From G963704535 sp963704535 (GTDB lineage: Bacteria > Chloroflexota > Chloroflexia > Chloroflexales > Roseiflexaceae), in assembly GCA_963704535.1 (NCBI GenBank), contig OY969916.1, positions 9,486,001-9,550,000 of the forward strand: DNA of 64,000 nt. The letters run 5' to 3'. Positions 30,007 to 38,298 of this stretch are shown here, piece by piece (position 1 is the first letter of the stretch; every line of letters begins with the position of its first letter). Made by a program: the position numbers and the translations under genes. The notes under the pieces are model-generated. The model was not told the origin of the DNA. It worked only from the letters and a program-made list of their open reading frames with translations, and made no database searches.

Positions 30007-31515
30007 TTACGCCAGCGCACGCTCCTCGCCAAGCGGGAGCAAGACCGTGAAGGTGCTGCCAGCCCCCTCGTCGCTCTCAACCGCGACCGTGCCGCCATGC
30101 AAGCAGATGATCTCCTTCACCACATACAGCCCGAGCCCCATCCCGCTCATATACTGGGAATCGGCGTTGCTGGCCCGGTAGAAGCGCTGAAACAGGTGCG
30201 GCTGATCGGGCTTGGGAATCCCGATCCCCACATCCGAGACCAGCATCCGCGCCTGGTGTTCGTGCTGCTCGACCCGAAGCACCACCGAGCCGCCGCGCGG
30301 GCTATACTTGATCGCGTTCGCCAGCAGGTTTTGCAGGACCTGCTCCAGCCGTAGCTCGTCGCCCTGAATCAGCAGTGGGCCGCTCGGCGTCCGGCACTCA
30401 ACGCTATGTTTGTCGAGCGCCGGCTGCACTTCGTCAGCCACGCGCCTGGCCAGCGCACACAGATCCACGGGCGCCCGCTCGATGCTGAGCCAGCCGGTCT
30501 CGATGCGCGACACGTCCAGCAGCGCCAGCACCATCTTGTTGAGCCGGTGCGCCTGCTCGGCGATCACGCGCACGGCCTTGGAAGGCGAGCTCGCGCTGGT
30601 CCCCTCGCGTTCCGCGCGCCGCAGCAGTAATTGGGCGTTGCCGAATAGCGATGTGATCGGCGTCTTGAGTTCGTGGGCCGCGATGGAAAGAAACAGATCG
30701 CGTAGCCGCACCGCTTCCTGGGCCTCGGCCCGCGTCGCTTGCTCGCGTTGCAGCGCCTGGCGGAGTGCCGCTTCCGCCGCCTTGCGTTCCACGATCTCGG
30801 CTTCCAGCGACCTGGCCTGCTGTTGCAGCCGAATGATCGCGCGCATGCGGTCGTCGGAGTCGGTCAGCGCGGTGTAGCTCTCGGCGGGGATGACGCGGGC
30901 ATGCATAGCGCACACGTCGCTGAGCGGCTTGGTGAGCGCTTCACCGCCAAAGTCTTGAATGGGATAGGCGCAAAGGAGCACGAAGGGGCGTGTCGCGTGG
31001 AGCTGGTTCCAGAGTTCCTCCAGGCGCAGCGCGGCGGCGTGATTCCCTGCGGCCCCCAGCAGCGCGACCATCTCCCCGAAAATACGCGCACGCTGCCGGC
31101 CGGCGGCCGCCTGCGCGATAGTGCCGCCAAGGACTTCGGCGAAGCGCGCTGAATCCGGCATCCCGTCCTGCATAAACAGCGCCAGAGTCTCGGTCGCATC
31201 CAGCACCACACACTGCCCGGACGCACGCGCGTCGGCCAGATTTAGCCCGGCCGCCAGCAGGCGCTCCTCCAGCCCGGCCCGGTGCGCTGGTGTTGCCACC
31301 ACGATCGCGGCTTCGCCCGCGCTCAGGCCGGCGCCGATGAATGCGCTCACGGAGTCCAGCAGGAAACTGTCGGTCTCGTAGAACTGGACGACGTGCTCGG
31401 ACGCGGGCAGTGCGTACCAATCGATGGAAGGCGCCGGCGACCACGCCGTACGGTCGTCAGGAGTGCGTTGCCTCCCCTCACGAACAGTCGTGCCAGGCGT
31501 GGTTGTTCTGACCAA
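30007..31515 (-). CDS. MEDS-domain sensor histidine kinase
   Basis: A 502-residue protein. The N-terminal MEDS sensory domain (about 38-195: EHVVQFYETDSFLLDSVSAF) resembles the DcmR/methanogen sensor family. A coiled coil then leads to HisKA with FLSIAAHELKTPITSLFGNA (phospho-His) and HATPase_c with N-box LLANAIKYSP, GIGIPKP and MGLGLYVVKEI. It is soluble, with no membrane segment. The start is TTG at 31515 with GGAGG 5 nt upstream. No partner response regulator is adjacent. Confidence 0.9.
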   Translation of the reverse strand: MVRTTTPGTTVREGRQRTPDDRTAWSPAPSIDWYALPASEHVVQFYETDSFLLDSVSAFIGAGLSAGEAAIVVATPAHRAGLEERLLAAGLNLADARASGQCVVLDATETLALFMQDGMPDSARFAEVLGGTIAQAAAGRQRARIFGEMVALLGAAGNHAAALRLEELWNQLHATRPFVLLCAYPIQDFGGEALTKPLSDVCAMHARVIPAESYTALTDSDDRMRAIIRLQQQARSLEAEIVERKAAEAALRQALQREQATRAEAQEAVRLRDLFLSIAAHELKTPITSLFGNAQLLLRRAEREGTSASSPSKAVRVIAEQAHRLNKMVLALLDVSRIETGWLSIERAPVDLCALARRVADEVQPALDKHSVECRTPSGPLLIQGDELRLEQVLQNLLANAIKYSPRGGSVVLRVEQHEHQARMLVSDVGIGIPKPDQPHLFQRFYRASNADSQYMSGMGLGLYVVKEIICLHGGTVAVESDEGAGSTFTVLLPLGEERALA

Positions 31516-31568
31516 AGTAGCCTCCAGGGTGCATTATCGGTAGGTCGGTTGGCGTGCATTATACATGA

Positions 31569-32630
31569 TTATGGTAATGTTCGTAGAGCAAGCGCCTCTT
31601 TAAGCTGCCTGACGGCATCGATCGGCTGGATCTCCTCGGTCAGGTCAAACGCCGGAACCTGCGCCCCGCTAACAGAGAGTGGTGGGTTGGTCATCAGCCA
31701 CTCGATATCCGAGCGCTCAACGCCCTGATCGAGCAGCAACTGGCCGAACGAGGTCATCGAAAGCTCGACCGGGCGCTGATTGGCGTAGTCATTGAAGTAG
31801 CGCATCGTCTCGACCATGCCTTCGAGCGGGCCAGCCGAGAAATGGACCGCGTTAAAGCCAGAGCTGATGGTTTTGATACCTAGCTCGGCGTGGCGTTCCA
31901 GGAAGACCCGACGCATCGATCCCTGGTTGGCCGAGGCGGGCTTGGTGGCACCCAGCATCTCATTACGCAGCGTCTTCCAGTCGCCGGATTGGCCGGCGCC
32001 ACGGCGCACGGCCAGGACGATGATCGCCCGCTGCGGAGCGGTAAAGTGCTCAAGCTGCGATGGGTGGAAGGCGTTCAGCAGCAGCAAGACATCGTCGCCG
32101 TAGGCCCACTTGGTGCAGTAGGTCCCCGGCGCGAGTTTCGTGGGGCCTATATTGTCGACGATCGCGTTTAGGATCGAGGGGGTGAACTCGGGGTAGCGCG
32201 CCATGCACTCGTGGGCGCCCAGCACCAGCGCGCCCTTGGAAAGCTCGGCGCCAAAGGCTTCCTGGAGCTTTTGTTTGGCCGAATCGGCCAGCGCGCGCTC
32301 CCCCTGCCGCGAGATGCTGTTCAGCACCCCGTAGTGCTGCGCGATGATATCATAGCTCTTGAGATACTCGGCGCCCATGATCGACAGGCCGCCGACCTGG
32401 AGATGCCAGTCCTCGATGTACTTGTTGACCAGCTCAAGCACCTGCGCGACATCGACGCCGTTGACGAGGTCGGTCGCCTCCGGCTTGAGGAACAGCACGC
32501 CTTCGAGAAGCCGCATATCGGTGGCCGGCTCAAACGGGACGATATGCTCGACCGATGTGGCGCCTTCCTGGGCCTGGCGGAGCTGCTCGGTGATCGTGGG
32601 TATCAGCGATCGGATCTGCGAAATCGACAT
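31569..32630 (-). CDS. Nucleoside-diphosphate-kinase-like protein
   Basis: A 353-residue protein. Segments resemble a stretched NDP-kinase fold: EGVLFLKPEATDLVNGVD (cf. the family IKPDAV opening), LGATKPASANQGSMRRVF (cf. GATxPxxAxPGTIR) and SSGFNAVHFSAGPLEGMVE (cf. NAVHGSDSxE, with the active-site His retained). At about twice the usual NDPK length, with a long insert and C-terminal tail, it is a divergent member. NTP/NDP phosphotransfer is a fold-level guess only. It is monocistronic on this evidence. Confidence 0.6.
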   Translation of the reverse strand: MSISQIRSLIPTITEQLRQAQEGATSVEHIVPFEPATDMRLLEGVLFLKPEATDLVNGVDVAQVLELVNKYIEDWHLQVGGLSIMGAEYLKSYDIIAQHYGVLNSISRQGERALADSAKQKLQEAFGAELSKGALVLGAHECMARYPEFTPSILNAIVDNIGPTKLAPGTYCTKWAYGDDVLLLLNAFHPSQLEHFTAPQRAIIVLAVRRGAGQSGDWKTLRNEMLGATKPASANQGSMRRVFLERHAELGIKTISSGFNAVHFSAGPLEGMVETMRYFNDYANQRPVELSMTSFGQLLLDQGVERSDIEWLMTNPPLSVSGAQVPAFDLTEEIQPIDAVRQLKEALALRTLP

Positions 32631-32826
32631 GGAATATTCTCCATAAAGCTCATCGGTATCTTTCGGCTTGGTAGGGTACTATACGGGGCTGCTTCTGTCA
32701 ATCGCCTGCTCGCCCACCGCGTAGTGCGGGCCGCTGGTGGCCAGGAAGAAGCGGCACAGCGCGCGGGCACGCTTAACTCATCACTCATCGTTCGCATCTC
32801 CAAGCTCTATCGGATCGTGCTTTGCC

Positions 32827-33459
32827 CTATGCATGCACATCAGGGATATAGCCATGCACAAGTGCCCGCACGATCGAGCGTGGCGTCAGAACTTGTACGG
32901 TTGCGGCCCGACGCGCGACCGGCTGACCGTACCCCGCGAAACCCCAGGGGTAGAGCGCATCGCCTCGCACCAGATATGCCGTCTCGGTTGCTACCAGCAC
33001 GACGAATGTTCCATCCGGCAGTGCGTCTAGCTGCTCGGTGTAGGTCAGCTTGACCTTGTCGCGCTGGTAGTGGTGGTCGCTGATACGTTCGCGGTGCAAC
33101 ACCCTGTCGATCACGTCCACGCTGGGCGCGGGTCCGTCAGCAAGCTCAGGGTTGGCTGCAGCCCAGTGCGTGCGAAAGTCGTTGAAACGCTCGCGCTGGC
33201 ACTCGGCGCAGGGGCGGTGGCCGGCGGCGAGCGCGGTGGCCTCGTCGAGAAAGAACAGCGAAGTGTACTCGTCTGGTGGCATCGGCGTCCGTTTGCGGCC
33301 CTTGAAGTCGAGCACACAGACGATCCAGCGCCGGCTCTGGTACTGGCGTCGTGGATGATCCCCGGCGTCGTGCAGGCAGCCGCGGTTGCCCATCAGCGTG
33401 CCGTAGGCTGGGTTCGCGACGATTGTTCCGAATGGAGTTACGCGGTTTTGGAGTGGCAT
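32827..33459 (-). CDS. Conserved hypothetical protein with Ada-like Cys motif
   Basis: A 210-residue protein. The middle segment AAGHRPCAECQRERFNDFR resembles the metal-binding turn of Ada-type domains (RPCxxC). The N-terminal RVTPFGTIVANPAYGTLMGN is distinctive, but I cannot assign a function. It is preceded (32640-32826) by a gap with no recognisable gene. Confidence 0.65.
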   Translation of the reverse strand: MPLQNRVTPFGTIVANPAYGTLMGNRGCLHDAGDHPRRQYQSRRWIVCVLDFKGRKRTPMPPDEYTSLFFLDEATALAAGHRPCAECQRERFNDFRTHWAAANPELADGPAPSVDVIDRVLHRERISDHHYQRDKVKLTYTEQLDALPDGTFVVLVATETAYLVRGDALYPWGFAGYGQPVARRAATVQVLTPRSIVRALVHGYIPDVHA

Positions 33460-33495
33460 ATGCGGTGTTCCTCGATTTGGGTGTCTACAGCTACA

Positions 33496-34794
33496 TCAAA
33501 GCGTCGCCCGCACCACCTCACTCAGCGCCTCCAGCAGCCGCGCGACCTCCTCGGCCGTGTTGTAGTGGACCAGGCCGATCCGCAGCATTCCGCCGTCCTC
33601 CTCGACGCCCAGCCGCTCGGTCAGGCTGAGCGCGTAGTAGTTGCCGGCCCAGGTGAAGATCCCGCGCTCGCCCAGGAACGCCGCCAGCTCGTAGGGCGTG
33701 TGGCCGGCCACGCGCACCGCCACCGTCGGGGTGCGCCAGTCAAAGCGCGCCGGGTCGCCGATGCCGTAGAAGGTCAGGCCGGGGATGGCCAGCAGACCGG
33801 AGATGAGCTGCTCGGCCAGGCCCCGCTCGTAGCGCCGGATCGCCTCCATAGCCGTCAGCAGCGCCTGGCGGCGGGGGAGGGGAGATTGGAGATTGGAGAT
33901 GACGGGGCCAGAATCTCCAATCTCCGATCTCCAATCTCCCGATCTGCGTCCAAGCTCGGCCAGGTACTCGATCGCCGCAGCGACGCCGGCCATCGACTCG
34001 TGGCTCTGCGTGCCGGTCATCCAGCGCTCCGGCAGCGCCTCCGGCGACGGTCGCACCTTGTAGGGCCGCAGGCGCTCCAGGTGCGCGCGCTTGCCGTACA
34101 GCACGCCGGCGTGCGGCGCGAAGAACTTGTAGGGCGAGCAGGCCAGGAAGTCGCAGTCGAGCGCGCGCACGTCGATCGGGCCGTGGGCGGCGTAGTGGAC
34201 CGCGTCGACGAAGACCAAGGCCCCAGCCGCGCGGGCCAGCCGCGTGATCGCGGCGATGTCGTTGATCGTCCCGACGGCGTTGGAGGCGTAGCCGACGGCG
34301 ACGAGCCGGGTGCGCGGGCCGATCTGCTGCTCTAGGTCGGCCAGGTCCAGCGTGCAGTCCTCCACGTCGATATCGACGACGCGGATGATCGCGCCGCGCT
34401 CCTCCAGCGCCCGCCACGGCGCGACATTGGCGTCGTGGTCCAGCCGCGTGACTATGATCTCGTCGCCGGGCGCAAGCTCGCGGCCGATCGCGCGGCTGAG
34501 CGCAAAGGTCAGGGTGGTCATGTTCGGGCCGAACGCAAGCTCGTCGGGGTCGCATCCGAGCAGATCGGCCATGCCCGCGTGGGCGGCGGTGATCGTTTCC
34601 TCGGTGCGCCGGCTGGTGATGAAGGGGCCGTGGCGGTTGGAGTTCGAATGGGCCAAGTAGCCGGAGATCGCGTCGATCACCTGCTGCGGCACCTGCGTGC
34701 CGCCGGGGCCGTCGAAGAAGACCGCCGGGCGGCCGTCGACCTGCTGCGTAAGGGCCGGGAACTGGGCGCGGGCCCAGGCGAGATCCAGTGGCAT
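33496..34794 (-). CDS. Cysteine desulfurase-like class V PLP enzyme
   Basis: A 432-residue fold-type I protein of the SufS/CsdA-like TIGR01976 type. Marks are VFFDGPGGTQVPQQVIDAIS, NMTTLTFALSRAIGREL, HDANVAPWRALEERGA, VDAVHYAAHGPIDVRAL and the PLP-lysine region FLACSPYKFFAPHAGVLYGK. No catalytic mobile-loop Cys is evident in the usual place, so desulfurase activity is uncertain. The start at 34794 has AGGAGGAG upstream; the longer reading crosses a microsatellite. A gagattg-type palindrome (33883-33947) is translated in frame as SGDWRSEIGDSGPVISNLQS. Confidence 0.85.
   Translation of the reverse strand: MPLDLAWARAQFPALTQQVDGRPAVFFDGPGGTQVPQQVIDAISGYLAHSNSNRHGPFITSRRTEETITAAHAGMADLLGCDPDELAFGPNMTTLTFALSRAIGRELAPGDEIIVTRLDHDANVAPWRALEERGAIIRVVDIDVEDCTLDLADLEQQIGPRTRLVAVGYASNAVGTINDIAAITRLARAAGALVFVDAVHYAAHGPIDVRALDCDFLACSPYKFFAPHAGVLYGKRAHLERLRPYKVRPSPEALPERWMTGTQSHESMAGVAAAIEYLAELGRRSGDWRSEIGDSGPVISNLQSPLPRRQALLTAMEAIRRYERGLAEQLISGLLAIPGLTFYGIGDPARFDWRTPTVAVRVAGHTPYELAAFLGERGIFTWAGNYYALSLTERLGVEEDGGMLRIGLVHYNTAEEVARLLEALSEVVRATL
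33883..33947. repeat. In-frame gagattg palindrome inside the PLP-enzyme gene
   Basis: ggagattggagattggagat faces atctccaatctccgatctcc. It lies in frame within the coding sequence, and the same unit occurs at 14737. Confidence 0.85.
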
Positions 34795-34813
34795 GGGAAC
34801 ACTCCTCCTGACA

Positions 34814-34853
34814 AGATGAAAGGGTGAAAGGGTGAAAGGGTGAAGGGGTGATG
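34814..34853. repeat. Octamer microsatellite (gggtgaaa)
   Basis: Four near-perfect copies, 20 nt upstream of the start at 34794. The sequence to 34954 is repeat-derived (cacgtttc-type units), without a gene. Confidence 0.8.
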
Positions 34854-34954
34854 ACTTGACGCACCACGCATCACGTTTCATATACCCAACGACGTATCCG
34901 TTCTATCCGCTCCCTATCCGTTCCCTTTCACGTTTCGTTCGTCTCCCGGCGCGC

Positions 34955-35752
34955 CTACCGATGAGCCGGCTGCCGGGGGCTGTAGTAGCGCTTGAGCCAG
35001 CGGCTGAGGCCATCCAAGCCAGGCAGCAGCACGCGTTCGGTGATATTCGATTGGTCGAGCTTGTCGCGCACCTCCCATTTCAGCTCGGCCGGGATGATGA
35101 TCTTGCGGTAAACATCGCTATGGTCGGCGAGCCACTGGTCGAGACAGGCTCGTGGGCTTGACATAAATGCAAAGAGCGCGAACTGGTTGACGATGCGCTC
35201 GTCGAGCGATGGCGGGTCAAAGAAGACGACAAACGGATCTTTGGCGAGCAGGTCGAACTCGCGCAGGGAACTGGCGGCCTGACCCAGCATCTCGGCGGTG
35301 AAAACATCCGCAGCTTCCTGCCTAAGCATGGACGTAAGCTGTTCAGGGAGGTACTGGTTTATTTTGACATAATCCAGACACCAGATCACTCCGTCGACGT
35401 CTGCCAGCCGGACATCCTCGGTCGCGAAGTGCAGCGCGACATACGGCGAGAAGGTCCAGTCGAGCATGCGGGTCGGGAGGCCGTGGTGCTGGGCCAGGGC
35501 CAGCCAGTTCCACACCGAGTCGCCGGGTACTGCGTTGCGGTGGGCGTACTTCCTGAAGTTACGCAGCAGGTGGCCCTCAAGTTGGTCGGCGTTGCCGCCC
35601 AGGCGCACCAAGCCGGTGCGCAGCTCATACGATCGGTCGGCCATGCCCCGGAAGGCGTAGGTCGATCGGAAGCGCCCAAGCGCTTCTCTCCAGGAACCTT
35701 CGTAGAGCTGGTCGTTCAGCTCATTCCAACTCGACACCCTGATCTCGTCCAT
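34955..35752 (-). CDS. FRG-domain protein
   Basis: A 265-residue protein. The FRG domain is named for the conserved Phe-Arg-Gly seen in STYAFRGMADRSYELRTGL, with the second block LALAQHHGLPTRMLDWTFSP and YVALHFATED. Family members are common in phage and defence contexts and may modify nucleotides or proteins (inference from the family, unproven). The domain is complete and in frame. Confidence 0.85.
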   Translation of the reverse strand: MDEIRVSSWNELNDQLYEGSWREALGRFRSTYAFRGMADRSYELRTGLVRLGGNADQLEGHLLRNFRKYAHRNAVPGDSVWNWLALAQHHGLPTRMLDWTFSPYVALHFATEDVRLADVDGVIWCLDYVKINQYLPEQLTSMLRQEAADVFTAEMLGQAASSLREFDLLAKDPFVVFFDPPSLDERIVNQFALFAFMSSPRACLDQWLADHSDVYRKIIIPAELKWEVRDKLDQSNITERVLLPGLDGLSRWLKRYYSPRQPAHR

Positions 35753-35793
35753 AGAGCCTTGTCTTAAACAAGGTTTCAGATGTTGCCGTTCTC

Positions 35794-35860
35794 CTTTACA
35801 GTGTGGATGGGGGAGACTGAGGGGGCAACCCCCTCAAACCCCTTTCCCAGAACTGTAAAG
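35794..35860. repeat. MITE-like palindrome with 9-bp terminal inverted repeats
   Basis: Ends are ctttacagt and actgtaaag; core gactgagggggcaaccccctc. It is the clearest-bounded copy of the tttacaatgtgggtggggg variant. Confidence 0.85.
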
Positions 35861-35928
35861 CACCAAAGAACCTTGTCGCTACGATCTGGTAGCCACCAGT
35901 ATACCGTAGCTGGCGGGAGCCGTGAAGG

Positions 35929-36003
35929 GGTGAAAGGGCGAAAGGGTGAAGGGGTGACTTTTGCCACCCCTTCACCCTTTCATCCCCTCACCCTTTCACC
36001 CCC
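35929..36003. repeat. Octamer palindrome (gggtgaaa/tttcaccc)
   Basis: gaaggggtgaaagggcgaaa faces repeated ccctttcaccccttca units, forming a long hairpin that runs into the stop of the histidine kinase gene. Confidence 0.85.
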
Positions 36004-37290
36004 TCACGCACGGGGGAGCGTGAACCGCAGCGCTGTGCCGCGCTCGTGGATGCTCTCGGCCCAGATGCGCCCGCCGTGGGCCTCGACGATCCCACGGGCG
36101 ACGGCCAGCCCCAACCCTGCGCCTCCGGTGGCGCGCGAGCGTGATTTCTCGCCACGGTAGAAACGGTCGAAGACTCGGGGGAGGTCTTCTGCGGTGATGC
36201 CCTCGCCGGTATCGGATACCTCGACGACGATCCAGTTCTGTGCTTTAAGTTCCGGGGTCTGGGCCGGCGCTTCCGCATCGCCCAACTCAGCGCTGGCGCT
36301 GATCGTGATCGTTCCGCCGTCGTGGGTGTGGCGGATGGCGTTGGCGACGAGGTTGTACAGCACGCGCTCGATCTTCTGTGGGGCCATGAGCACCGGGCCG
36401 ACGCTTGGTGCGGCACTGCCGCGCAGCAGCAGCCCTTTGGCGGCGGCCTGCGGCCGCATCACCTCAAGCACATCGCTGATCAGGTCGCCAAGCGAGGCGC
36501 GCTGGAGCTCAAGCCGCAGCGCGCCGGCGTCGAGCTGCGCCAGCTCGAACAGATCGTCGATCAGGCTGCTCAGGTGGCCGATCTGGCCGCGCATCGTCGC
36601 CAGGTAGCGGGCGGTCGTGGTCGGGTCATCGACCAGGCCATCGGCCAGGGCCTCGGTCAGGGCGCGCAGTGAGGTCAGCGGGGTGCGCAGGTCGTGCGAG
36701 ATCGCCGCGATCAGGTCGCGCCGGGCGGCCTCGGCCCGGTCGCGCTCGGCGGCGGCGGCGGCGAGCTGCTCGGCCATCCGATTGAACTCGCGCGCCAGGG
36801 CGGCCAGCTCATCATCCCCGGTCACGGCGACGCGCGCCGCCAGGTTGCCGCCGGCCACCGCCCGCGCCCCGTGGTGCAACGCCGTGACGCGCTGCGCCAG
36901 CGTCTGCGAGAGCGCGAAGCCGAGCCCAAGCGAGACGACGGCGGCGAAGAGCAGCAGCAGGATCAGCAGCGGCAGATCGTGCTCCTCGGAGATAAACATC
37001 AGGTCGGCGGTCAGGTAGATATTGAGCAGTGCGATGCTGATGCCGAGGACATAGGTCAGCGTGATCTGGAGCCACAGCCGGCCACGCCCGCGCCGCAGCC
37101 AGAGCAGGCCGCCGGCGCCGATGCCCAACGAGATCGCGCCCGACGTGAGCAGGTAGCTCATCAGATCGGCGACATCCTTGCGCGGCGCGCCGAGCCAGCC
37201 GACCGCCAGCAGCAGCGCCAGGCCCAACGCAATCAGGAAGCCGATGCCGAGGGGAACTAGGGTGCGGCGGAGGGGCAGTGTAGCGAGCAT
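36004..37290 (-). CDS. Membrane sensor histidine kinase (HAMP)
   Basis: A 428-residue protein. The N-terminal four hydrophobic segments have little extracytoplasmic sequence (LGIGFLIALGLALLLAVGWL through LLILLLLFAAVVSLGLGFAL). HAMP, HisKA with IAAISHDLRTPLTSLRALTE, and HATPase_c with LVANAIRHTHDGG, DTGEGI and GGAGLGLAVARGIVEAHGG follow. It begins 4 nt after the stop of the OmpR-type regulator, so they form a two-component operon. The stimulus is unknown; short loops suggest a membrane or envelope signal. Confidence 0.93.
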   Translation of the reverse strand: MLATLPLRRTLVPLGIGFLIALGLALLLAVGWLGAPRKDVADLMSYLLTSGAISLGIGAGGLLWLRRGRGRLWLQITLTYVLGISIALLNIYLTADLMFISEEHDLPLLILLLLFAAVVSLGLGFALSQTLAQRVTALHHGARAVAGGNLAARVAVTGDDELAALAREFNRMAEQLAAAAAERDRAEAARRDLIAAISHDLRTPLTSLRALTEALADGLVDDPTTTARYLATMRGQIGHLSSLIDDLFELAQLDAGALRLELQRASLGDLISDVLEVMRPQAAAKGLLLRGSAAPSVGPVLMAPQKIERVLYNLVANAIRHTHDGGTITISASAELGDAEAPAQTPELKAQNWIVVEVSDTGEGITAEDLPRVFDRFYRGEKSRSRATGGAGLGLAVARGIVEAHGGRIWAESIHERGTALRFTLPRA

Positions 37291-37294
37291 TGAT

Positions 37295-37996
37295 TTATGG
37301 CCGTTCCAGCTTATAGCCCACGCCCCAGACGGTCTGAAGCAAGGTGGGATTGGCCGGGTCGCGCTCGATCTTCTCGCGCAGGCGCCGGATGTGGACGGTG
37401 ACGGTGCTCATGTCGCTGGCGAAGGTGTAGCCCCATACATTGTCGAGCAACTGCTCGCGGGTGAAGACCTGGTCGGGGTGACGCATGAGGAACATCAGCA
37501 GGTCGAATTCGCGCGCCGTCAGATTGATCGGCTGGCCGTCGTGTGTCACCGAGCGCGCCGCCGTGTCAAGCCGCAGCCCGCCGAGCGCCAGGACGTTCGA
37601 GGCCGCCGGCTCCGGCGCGGAGGGGGCCGGCTGGGTGCGCCGGAGCACCGCCTTGACCCGCGCGACCAGCTCGCGCGAGCTGAATGGCTTGGTCACGTAA
37701 TCGTCGGCGCCAAGCTCCAGCCCGACGACGCGGTCGGTCTCCTCGCCGCGCGCCGTGAGCATAATGATCGGGAGCGTGCCGCCGGCGCGCAGCCGGCGGG
37801 CGACCTCCAGCCCGCCCAGGCCGGGCAGCATCAGGTCGAGCACCACCAGGTCGGGGCGCTGCTGCTCGACCATTTCGAGCGCCAGCAGGCCGTCGCCGGC
37901 GCTGAGCACCCGAAAACCCTCGCGCTGCAAGTACAGCCCGACCACTTCGACGATCGTCGGCTCGTCGTCGACGATCAGGATCGTTTCGCCACTCAT
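37295..37996 (-). CDS. OmpR/PhoB-type response regulator
   Basis: A 233-residue protein. The receiver domain has LIVDDEPTIVEVV, phospho-acceptor DLVVLDLMLPGLGG and lysine YVTKPFSSRELVA. The C-terminal winged helix has LTAREFDLLMFLMRHPDQV and DMSTVTVHIRRLREKIE. The start at 37996 (MSGETILIV) is preferred over 38023. First gene of the operon with the kinase at 36004. Confidence 0.93.
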   Translation of the reverse strand: MSGETILIVDDEPTIVEVVGLYLQREGFRVLSAGDGLLALEMVEQQRPDLVVLDLMLPGLGGLEVARRLRAGGTLPIIMLTARGEETDRVVGLELGADDYVTKPFSSRELVARVKAVLRRTQPAPSAPEPAASNVLALGGLRLDTAARSVTHDGQPINLTAREFDLLMFLMRHPDQVFTREQLLDNVWGYTFASDMSTVTVHIRRLREKIERDPANPTLLQTVWGVGYKLERP

Positions 37997-38128
37997 ACAG
38001 GCTGTTGTCTGGGCTGCGATCATCCCTGGTTCCTATCACACGAGCGCGGGGCGCTTGCTCCCAGGGAAGTATCGCAGCTCCAGCTTATCTACGGCTAACC
38101 AGGTTCTTAACAGTTGCTTACAACGCTC

Positions 38129-38200
38129 CGTGAAACGTGAAACGTAAAACGTGATCGGGGCGTTGCTCACGTTTTACGCTTCACGTTTCGGGGCCGCCGT
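38129..38200. repeat. Heptamer palindrome (gtgaaac)
   Basis: cgtgaaacgtgaaacgtaaa faces cgttttacgcttcacgtttc. Same class of element as at 5297 and 35929. Confidence 0.8.
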
Positions 38201-38205
38201 TCTGT

Positions 38206-38263
38206 GAAAAAGGGGGGTTGAGGGGGCAGCCCCCTCAGTCTTCCCCCACCCACATTGTAAAAT
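38206..38263. repeat. MITE-like palindrome copy
   Basis: Core gagggggcagccccctc, with the cccccacccacattgtaaaa end of the 13072 variant in reverse orientation. Confidence 0.8.
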
Positions 38264-38298
38264 AGGGCGGCATCTTCTGAAACCTTGGCTAAAACAGA

